Position numbers and translations under genes: made by a program | Shown: positions 1 to 8,100 of the stretch, piece by piece | How positions within the stretch are numbered: position 1 is the stretch's first letter | Layout of the letters: every line of letters begins with the position of its first letter | Notes under the pieces: generated by a model | What the model was told of the DNA's origin: nothing | The model's input: only the letters and a program-made list of their open reading frames with translations | Databases searched by the model: none | Source of the DNA: JAZLDV01 sp045614925 | GTDB lineage: Bacteria; Bacillota_I; Bacilli_A; Erysipelotrichales; Coprobacillaceae | Direction: 5' to 3' | Length of the DNA: 8,313 bases | Assembly: GCA_045614925.1 (NCBI GenBank) | Contig: JAZLDV010000075.1 | Span: 1 to 8,313, forward strand

Positions 1-2
1 TA

Positions 3-1100
3 TTAAAACCACTAACAAGAAAAGTACAAAAAACAGATGATGAATTAAAATCACATGTACAAGAATGTGTAGAATCATTACTTGTTATTCATAGTTTTCA
101 TGTAGAAGAAAGTATTTATGAAATGAATCAGGAAAAGCTAGATCTTTTTGTGGATGCGAAATTAGATAAAATGAAAATGATGAATATATTTGAAACAGTC
201 TTATCTTTAGCAGTTCAAGGTGCATATGTAACAGGATTCTTATGGGCTGTTTATGGTGTGATGAGTGGAAATTTATCTGTAGGAAGTATTAGTGCGATTG
301 TATCATTAGTAGGGCAAATTAAAAATCCATTTGTAGGTATAGGTGTGACTTTACCACAATTATTAGTCTTAGGTACAAATATAGAAAGAATCAAAGATTT
401 AGTTGTTTATAAAGATGTAAAACAGATAGAAAGTTCTAAACATTATTATGATGATTTAGAATATATCAATTTAGAAAATATAAGTTTTTCATATAATGAA
501 AAACTTATATTAAAAGATTTTAATTTAAAGATTCATAAAGGTGAAACTGTTGCGTTTGTTGGATATAGTGGTGTAGGCAAAACTACAGTATTAAAACTGT
601 TAATGAATATTTATTCATTAAATAAAGGAAGAATCTATTTAAAATTAAAAGATAAAGAAGTGAATATCGAAGATATATCTCATGGACTTATAACATATGT
701 TCCTCAGGATTATGGTTTGATGAGTGGAACAATCAAAGAAGCCGTTGCTTTTGGATGTAGAGATATAGATGAGAAGAGAGTTATATGGGCTTGTGAAAAA
801 GCTTATATTCATGATGATATTCTAGAATTAGAAGATGGCTATAATACGGTATTAAAAGAACATGGTAAATCTATGTCAGGAGGGCAGATGCAAAGAATTG
901 CACTTGCTAGAGCTATATATAGTGATTGCCCTATTATGTTATTAGATGAAGTGACATCTTCATTAAATCCTGAATTAGAAAAGAATATTCTAAAGTCTTT
1001 ACAGACTTTAGATAATAAAACAATTATCATTGTTTCTCATAGAAAAGAAGTATGTGAAATAAGTAATCGTATTATAGATTTTGATGAGGTGGTATCATGA
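3..1100 (+). CDS. ABC exporter half-transporter (TM domain fused to ATPase), 5' end cut off
   Basis: The frame is open from the window edge, so the gene begins upstream; the ATG at 123 is internal, because codons 3-122 already read as the intracellular-loop region of an ABC exporter transmembrane domain. Visible are 365 codons: the last hydrophobic helices (about residues 55-115), then a complete nucleotide-binding domain. Its motifs are Walker A GYSGVGKTT (187-195), Q-loop Q235, signature MSGGQ (291-295) followed by RIALARA, Walker B ending D315-E316, D-loop SSLN and switch H346. All catalytic residues are intact, so the ATPase should be active. Fused TM-NBD half-transporters work as dimers in the cytoplasmic membrane and export lipids, peptides, glycan precursors or drugs. 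The substrate cannot be told from this part. The stop codon overlaps the start of the downstream phosphatase gene, showing one operon and suggesting a link to surface-polysaccharide or signalling functions. Family call is secure; substrate unknown. Confidence 0.93.
   Translation, partial: LKPLTRKVQKTDDELKSHVQECVESLLVIHSFHVEESIYEMNQEKLDLFVDAKLDKMKMMNIFETVLSLAVQGAYVTGFLWAVYGVMSGNLSVGSISAIVSLVGQIKNPFVGIGVTLPQLLVLGTNIERIKDLVVYKDVKQIESSKHYYDDLEYINLENISFSYNEKLILKDFNLKIHKGETVAFVGYSGVGKTTVLKLLMNIYSLNKGRIYLKLKDKEVNIEDISHGLITYVPQDYGLMSGTIKEAVAFGCRDIDEKRVIWACEKAYIHDDILELEDGYNTVLKEHGKSMSGGQMQRIALARAIYSDCPIMLLDEVTSSLNPELEKNILKSLQTLDNKTIIIVSHRKEVCEISNRIIDFDEVVS
1086..1092 (+). promoter_or_regulatory. Ribosome binding site of the phosphatase gene
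   Basis: GAGGTGG lies inside the last codons of the ABC transporter gene, four bases before the ATG at 1097. It supports that start and, with the ATGA overlap, suggests translational coupling of the two genes. Confidence 0.7.
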
Positions 1101-1870
1101 AATTTATAGATCTGCATACACATATTGCTTATAACATAGATGATGGAGCAAAAAGTATAGGAGAAACAAAAGAAATGTTAAAGCAAGCTTCTATTCAAGG
1201 ATATACAGGAATGTGTATGACTCCTCATATAGATAAAGAGACTGCATCATTAGATTACTATCATCTTGTAAATGATAGATTTAATGAATTAAAAGAACTT
1301 GCATCTTCCTACAATATAAAAATATATATAGGAAATGAAATAAAACTAGATGAACATACAATGTCCATCCTTAATGACAACTTATTTTATCCTTTAAATC
1401 ATTCAAGATATATATTAATAGAATGTGATTTATCACAACCTTATCATCATATATTTGATTATTTAGAAGATTATCTGAATCTTATCTTATTAAAAGGATA
1501 TATTCCTATTATTGCTCATGTAGAAAGATATTATAAGGATGAAATAGACCTTGATTATATTGATTATTTAAGACAAAAAGGATGTCTTATTCAAATCAAT
1601 ACAACAAGTATCATAAATAAATATAAGAAAGTCAAAACTTTATTAGATTATCATTATGCTGATATTATAAGTAGTGATGCACACGATCCTCATAAACGAA
1701 ATATTAATATGCTAGATGCATATAAAATACTTGTTAAAAAGGGATATAATCATGAATATTTAGAAGATATTATGTATAATCATGCAGACATGATTATACA
1801 TAATAAAGATGTCGTAAGAAAAAAATATAAGAAGAGAAATCTGATACGAAAAATACTAAGTGCAAAGTAA
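1097..1870 (+). CDS. cpsB: PHP-type protein-tyrosine phosphatase, CpsB/CapC/YwqE family
   Basis: A complete 257-aa protein, the usual size for the family. These cytoplasmic, manganese-dependent phosphatases (EC 3.1.3.48) have a polymerase-and-histidinol-phosphatase (PHP) fold. They remove phosphate from bacterial tyrosine kinases of the CpsD/YwqD type that control capsule or exopolysaccharide chain length. Metal-site motifs are all present: DLHTH (H7, H9), IDDGAKS (D15-D16), E23, TPH (H44), GNE (E81), ECD (E109), AHVER (H141, E143) and SSDAH (D194, H196). The C-terminus from about 240 is strongly basic (RKKYKKRN). The start is fixed by the Shine-Dalgarno site at 1086-1092 and the 4-bp ATGA overlap with the ABC transporter gene. 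The usual partners (CpsA, the CpsC adaptor, the CpsD kinase, glycosyltransferases) are not in view; they would have to lie upstream of the window. The gene is the last in its operon. Family is secure; the cellular target is inferred. Confidence 0.93.
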   Translation: MKFIDLHTHIAYNIDDGAKSIGETKEMLKQASIQGYTGMCMTPHIDKETASLDYYHLVNDRFNELKELASSYNIKIYIGNEIKLDEHTMSILNDNLFYPLNHSRYILIECDLSQPYHHIFDYLEDYLNLILLKGYIPIIAHVERYYKDEIDLDYIDYLRQKGCLIQINTTSIINKYKKVKTLLDYHYADIISSDAHDPHKRNINMLDAYKILVKKGYNHEYLEDIMYNHADMIIHNKDVVRKKYKKRNLIRKILSAK

Positions 1871-1887
1871 AGACTTTGCACTTTTTT
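1858..1887 (+). terminator. Rho-independent terminator of the exporter/phosphatase operon
   Basis: A perfect 11-bp stem (AAGTGCAAAGT at 1858-1868 pairing with ACTTTGCACTT at 1873-1883) with a 4-base loop AAAG, and a T run at 1882-1887. The 5' arm begins inside the last sense codons of the phosphatase gene and reaches the first base of its TAA stop, so the terminator overlaps the coding end. It separates this operon from the giant gene that follows. Confidence 0.92.
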
Positions 1888-1943
1888 GTAGATAAAAATG
1901 CAATAAAATTATTAAAATGTACAAATAATAAGATGGTTTTATT

Positions 1944-1952
1944 TGGTAAAAT
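1944..1952 (+). promoter_or_regulatory. Candidate extended -10 promoter for the giant glycosidase gene
   Basis: TGGTAAAAT matches the extended -10 form TGnTATAAT with one mismatch in the hexamer. No convincing TTGACA-like -35 sits at 16-18 bp; extended -10 promoters can work without one. Transcription from here would start near 1958-1960 and give a leader of about 70 nt that includes the cre site. A weaker alternative is TTGTGC (1973-1978) with TTAAAT (1998-2003), but its 19-bp spacing is poor. Confidence 0.4.
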
Positions 1953-1988
1953 GTTTGTGTGCTTCGTGAGGGTTGTGCTCGCTGTGCA

Positions 1989-2002
1989 TGTAAGCGTTTA
2001 AA
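1989..2002 (+). promoter_or_regulatory. cre site (CcpA catabolite-repression operator)
   Basis: TGTAAGCGTTTAAA matches the cre consensus TGWAANCGNTNWCA at all positions except one (A for C at 2001). The flanking bases A1988 and T2003-A2004 also fit the longer 17-base consensus. It lies 27 bp before the ATG at 2029, downstream of the candidate promoter and just ahead of the ribosome binding site, where CcpA/HPr-Ser-P binding would block transcription when preferred sugars are abundant. That fits a gene for a glycan-degrading enzyme. Confidence 0.75.
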
Positions 2003-2012
2003 TATTTTATTG

Positions 2013-2019
2013 AAAGGAG
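2013..2019 (+). promoter_or_regulatory. Ribosome binding site of the giant glycosidase gene
   Basis: AAAGGAG with a 9-base gap to the ATG at 2029. It fixes the start codon, which is immediately followed by a good signal peptide. Confidence 0.9.
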
Positions 2020-2028
2020 AAAACAAAG

Positions 2029-2121
2029 ATGAAATTATTTAGAAAAGTTGGAATTGCTTCTTTAGCATTTGCTACTATGTTTTCAACTATTACTGCTAAT
2101 GTAACTTTCTCTAAAGCTGCA
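2029..2121 (+). other. Signal peptide (Sec type)
   Basis: Residues 1-31 show a basic start (MKLFRK), a hydrophobic core (VGIASLAFATMF) and a small-residue end with SKAA, giving likely cleavage after A30 or A31. No lipobox cysteine and no YSIRK motif is present, so a plain Sec/signal peptidase I export signal is expected. Confidence 0.85.
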
Positions 2122-5100
2122 AGTTATGTTGGAAAATTGAAAACAGTTACTTCTGCAGTTGTTGACCAAAAAGATGATAACGTAGTTTATGTTGCATTCA
2201 ACGATGATGTTGCTGCAAAAATCACTTTCTTAGAAAATGATATTTTCAGATACAACGTTGACCCTACAGGTGAATACTCAGAATATTGTGTTGCTAACTC
2301 ATCAACACATATGGGAAGAATTCCTCAATATCCAGATTCTTCTGATGAATACAGTAAACCAGGTGCTACTGTAAAAGATGAAGGTGGATATATTATTGTT
2401 TCAAATGGATCTACAGAAATCTTATTTGAAAAAGCAACAGCAAAAATGAAAGTTGTTGCTGATGGTAGAGTTGTATTAGAAGAAAAAGAAGCCTTATCAA
2501 TAGGAGTTTCTACTACTACTCAAACTTTAGTTAAACATGAAAATGAAAACTTCTACGGTGGGGGATGCCAAAACGGACGTTTTATCCACACTGGAGAATC
2601 TATTAATATCAAAAACGAAAGTTCTTGGAATGATGGTGGAGTATCTTCTCCTAACCCATTCTATTACACAACAAATGGATATGGTGTTTTAAGAAATACC
2701 TTCAGACCAGGGGTTTATGATTTTGGTAAAACTATTGGTGACGCTGTAACTACAGTTCACAATGAAGCTGAATTAGATGCATACTATTTCGTAACAGATG
2801 AAACTCATCCAACACGTTTAGTACAAGAATTATTAGACAAATATTACCATGTCACAGGAAATCCTGTATTATTACCAGAATATGCTTTCTATGAAGGGGT
2901 ATTAAACAGTTATAACCGTGACTCATGGTCAAATACAAGCGGAAGTAAAGCTTGGACAATTAAAGGTAATGAACCTTCAACAAGTAAAGGTCAAACTACT
3001 TATGAAAGTGGTATGGCTTCAGGATACAGAATACCAGCAGGAGCTCAAGCTGAATCATTAAACGGTGAAAGACCTACAGTAAGTATTCAAAACTATCCTA
3101 GTGACGTAACTACTCCTCATGAGTTCTCATCTCAAGCAGTTATTGAGCAATATGAAACTTATGACATGCCTTTAGGATTCTTCTTACCTAACGATGGTTA
3201 TGGAAGTGGATACGGACAAAATGGATACTATGTAACTGGTGGAGTTAACCCAGATGGATCAAGTTCTCCAGAACGTTTAGCTGCAGTTGCTGCAAACGTA
3301 CAAAACTTAGCTAAATTTACTGAATTCGCAAATGCAAAAGGTGTTGCATCAGGATTATGGACTCAAAGTTACTTAGTACCTGACGCAAATGCAAACACTT
3401 ACTGGCATTTATTACGTGACTTCAAACAAGAAGTAGAAATCGGTGGAGTTACAACATTAAAAACTGACGTTGCATGGGTAGGACATGGTTACTCAATGCA
3501 GTTAGACGGTGTTAAAACTGCTTACGATATCGTAACTACAGGAAAAAGCTCACGTCCTAACATCATCTCATTAGATGGATGGGCTGGATCTCATAGATAT
3601 AATGCTATTTGGACAGGTGACCAATATGGTGGTGAATGGGAATATATCCGTTTCCACATTCCAACATATATTGGACAATCATTAAGTGGTAACCCTAACG
3701 TTGGTTCTGACATGGACGGTATCTTTGGTGGTAACCAAATTATCGCTACACGTGATTATCAATGGAAATCTTTCACACCAGTTCTATTAAACATGGATGG
3801 TTGGGGAAGTTATCAAAAACATCCTTATGCATTCGGTGAACCATATACTGGTATCTCACGTATGTATTTAAAATTAAGAGCACAATTAATGCCTTATGTT
3901 TATACAACAGCTTATAGTGCTGCAAATATTGAAGTTGGTAACAATGATAAAGGTTTACCAATGCTTCGTGCTATGTTCTTAGCATATCCAGAAGATAGCT
4001 ATGCACATACTAAAGATATGCAATATCAATTTATGTGGGGAGATAGCTTCTTAGTAGCTCCAGTATATCAAAATACTGCTGCTGATAAAGATGGTAACGA
4101 TATTAGAAATAATATCTATTTACCAGATGAAAACCAAGTATGGATTGATTACATTACAGGTACTCATTACCAAGGTGGTCAAGTATTAAATAATTATGAT
4201 GCTCCATTATGGAAATTACCAGTATTTGTTAAAAATGGTGCAATTATTCCTATGTATTCAGAAAACAACAATCCTGAACCAGTAACTGAAACTAACCCAA
4301 TGGGATTAGATAAATCTGATCGTATTGTTGAATTCTATCCAGCAGGATCAACTCAATATACTGTAATCGAAGATGACGGTGATTTTATTGAAAATACAAT
4401 TACTGATGTTGAAGGATATGGTAAAGTTGAATCTCTTAACTATGGTAGCCGTGTTGAAACTTTATTAACTTCTGTAGTAGAAGGAAATAAAGCAACATTA
4501 ACTGCTAACAAATCTGAAGGTACTTATAACGGATATGATAAAGTTAAAAATACTACATTCATCGTTAATGTATCTAAAGAACCAACTAAAGTAACAGCAA
4601 CTAATGGTGCTGCTAACTTAACAATTGAAAAAGTAACATCTAAAGAAGCATTTGATGCTGCAACTCCAGCTGCTGGAAAAGCTGTATACTTCTATGATGC
4701 TAACCCTACAATTGAAACTTATGGATCTGAAACTTTAGCTGAAACTGTAAAAGATGTTGAAGTAGCTCCAAAATTATATGTTAAATTTGCTGAATTTGAT
4801 GCAACTAGTGGTGCTCAAAAATTAGTTGTTGAAGGATTCGAAAATGATGGTAAATTACCAGAAAACAAATTAAATGCTGACTTAAATGTACCTACAAACG
4901 TAGCTGCTCCAGAAGAATCAGTAGGAACAACTTATATCACATTAAACTGGGATGAAGTTGAAGGTGCTGATAGCTATGAAGTAGAAGTTAATGGTGTAGT
5001 TTATGGAGTTGGAAATGTAACTTCATTTACATTTAGTGATTTAGCATTTGGTACTGATTATACATTCAGAGTACGTGCTAGAAACGAAAAAGGATTCTCA

Positions 5101-8100
5101 GCATGGAGTGAAGAATTAACTGTTCAAACTTTATTAGATCCTTGGAGAAATGTTCCACAAGCTAACATTACTTGGGGATATGGAGATGCTTGGGGAGCAG
5201 TTGGTAATGCATTTAACAAATCAACTACTGATATGTTCCACTCTTCAGATACTGTAACTAAAGATCAAGCTATGGTATTTGATTATGGACAAGCATATCA
5301 ATTAGATAAGTTTGAATATTTCCCACGTCCAGACTTATCAAACGGTACAGTTTACAAAATGAATGTTTATACTTCATTAGATGGTGTAAACTGGAAACTT
5401 GCTTGGGATGGTGAAAACAACGCTGCATGGACTTACACTTCAGGTGCAACTGCTGCTGAAAACGTAAAAACAGTTGATTTAAATGGAGTAAGTGCTAGAT
5501 ATGTAAAATTATCTGTTATTTCTTCAGTAGGAAACTTCTTTGCTGCTGCTGAATTAGCAATTCATAAAGTTGATGGAACTAAAGCATTCGAAGTAGGAAG
5601 TACATTAAAAAATAGTGCTATCTTAGATGGTGACTTAAGTAACTTAAAGAACTACATGGGTGTAAGTAAAGCAGGAGATGCAACTAACTACAACCAAATC
5701 GCTGCTGGTGATATTAACTACAATGAAATCTATGAAGTATATGATTATGCATATACATTATACAAATTAAATGGTGGAACTAAGAAAACAGGATCTGTTA
5801 GTGGTTCTGCAATGGTATTACCAAGTGCATATGATGTTAAAGCTGGAGAAGTATTCACTTTAGATATCTATGCTTCTGATATTAAAAACTTAAATGCAAT
5901 CGGATCAGTTATTACATTCAATAAAGATAAGATTGAATTTGCTGGAAAATCACAAGGATTTGCGATTTCACAAATGGAAGACTTAACTATCGATAAAGCT
6001 TATGACAATGGTGTTGCTTATGTAAACGTTGCATATGCAAACTTAGGTAACCAAGACTTATTCGATGGTACAGGTATTTTAGCTACAATTTCATTAAAAG
6101 CTAAAGAAGATATTAACTTAAACAACAAAGACGTTATTGATTTCTCTAACGTAACTATTATGGGTCCTGATTATAGTATGAAAACATGTGCTGCATCAGC
6201 TACTCCAGTTATTCCAGAAGATGAAGTTTCTGAAATTAAATATACTCAAAATGATTTTAATTTCGCATTAACTAACAGTGTATTAACTTCTGATGATGGA
6301 ACAAACGTTGAAACATTAATTCAACAAAAATCATATGATTCATTATTCAATGGAACAATTGAACGTGGATTCGAATTCTTATGGGATGTTGAATATAACT
6401 ATGTAGATGGTAAATTACCAGATTACATTACTTTACCATTAACATTAACTTCTACATTTAAAACAGCTTCAGTTGTAAGTAATGTAAAAGTAGTTAATGC
6501 TAATGCAAGTAACGGTTTCGTAACTGAAGCAAGCATCGTATTTAACTATACTGATGGTACTTCAAGTGATAAACAAACATTAACTGTACAAAAAGCTGAT
6601 AATGCTGCATTTGATTTCGTAAATCCAAATGCAGATAAGGAAGTTGCAAGCTTCGCTGTTACTTTCGAAAAAGCTATTAACAGCTATGATACAAACATTA
6701 CTAACATGTTAACTTTAGCTGAAATGGAAGTTATCTATAAAGCTGAAGTAGCTGCTGAATCTATCGTATTAGATGAAGCAAATGACAAAGAATTATATGC
6801 AGGATCATTAGGAAATGTTAATGCAACTGTATTACCTGAAAATACTTCTTATAAATATTATACAGTAACAAGTTCTGATACATCTGTAGTAAGTGTAATT
6901 ACTTTAGCAGATGAAAACGGAGCTCCAGTTTATAAAGTAAGAGGTATGAAACCTGGTACTGCAACTATTACTGTAGCTTCAACTAATGATGAATCAGTTA
7001 AAGCAACATATGAAGTAACAGTATTAGCAGGTACTGATAAAACAGGATTATTAAGCGTTTATAACAAATATAAAGCATTAAGCGATGCTATTTATACTGA
7101 AGAATCATTTAACGTATTAACTGATGCTTTAGCTGAAGCTTATGAAGTATTAAATAACGAAGAAGCAACTGCATTAGAAGTTGCTGAAGCAACTAAAACA
7201 ATTCAAATTGCTTACAAAGCATTAAAAGAAATTCCATTAGATGAAGATACATTATTAAATTCATCTAATTTTGAAGCAGACGGATTATACAGTGAAAGCA
7301 ATACTGCTGATCGTATTTTCGATGGAAACATGGATACATTCTATGAAACTCCATACTATGGAAACAACGCTTCATTACCAAAAGATGTAATTGTTAACTT
7401 AAATGGTGAATATGAAGTTAACTATGTACAATTATTCTCTTCAAATATCTTAAATGGTGGTATTACAAACTATAGCGTTTCATTAAGTACTGATGGAACT
7501 AACTGGAACGAAGTTTATGTAGGTGAAGTTGATGCTGAAAACTACAAATTAGGATTAAATTATGTAGCATATGCTCACTTTGCTCCACAAGCTGCTAAAT
7601 ATATTAAAGTAACTATTACTGGTGCTGCTGGACGTATTCCTGAAGAAGATAATATCTACGCAAGAATCGCTGAAATGAAAGTTTACGGTGTAAACTTAAA
7701 TCCAGCAGAAGAAGCTGACAAAACTGCATTAAATGCAAAAGTTGAAGCAGTTAAAGCAACTGAAAAAGGTAACTACACTGATGAATCATTCGCTGCATTC
7801 GTTGCTGCATTAAATGATGCTCAAGATGTATTAGCTAATGAAGAAGCTTCACAAGAAGAAGTAGATGCTGCTTTAGAAGCATTAGTAGCTGCATTTGAAG
7901 CATTAGAAGAAAAACAAGTAGCTCCACAACCTCCTGTAACTGATAAAAACGGTTGGGAAAAAGTTGATGGAAAATGGTACTTCTACGAAGACGGTACTGC
8001 ACAAACTGGATGGGTTAAAGATGGTGCTAAATGGTACTTCATGGACTCTGAAGGTGTAATGCAAACTGGATGGATCAAAGACAACAACAAATGGTACTAC

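Noticed and set aside
123..125. ATG as start of the ABC transporter
   Set aside because: The frame stays open upstream to position 3 and already encodes transporter sequence; no ribosome binding site precedes this ATG.
839..1030. 63-codon open frame on the minus strand
   Set aside because: It lies wholly inside the ATPase domain of the ABC transporter, has no ribosome binding site or recognisable protein, and the plus-strand motifs there are intact.
1876..1909. Promoter made of TTGCAC (1876-1881) and TAAAAT (1904-1909)
   Set aside because: The spacing is 22 bp and the first element lies in the terminator stem, so it is not a credible promoter.
1958..1987. Three TGTGC copies as an operator or CRISPR-like array
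   Set aside because: The copies are five bases long and unevenly spaced (16 and 9 bp); too short and irregular to call anything but a compositional feature.
3773..3961. 62-codon open frame on the minus strand
   Set aside because: It lies opposite conserved GH31 catalytic sequence; its tyrosine- and histidine-rich translation looks like an antisense shadow.
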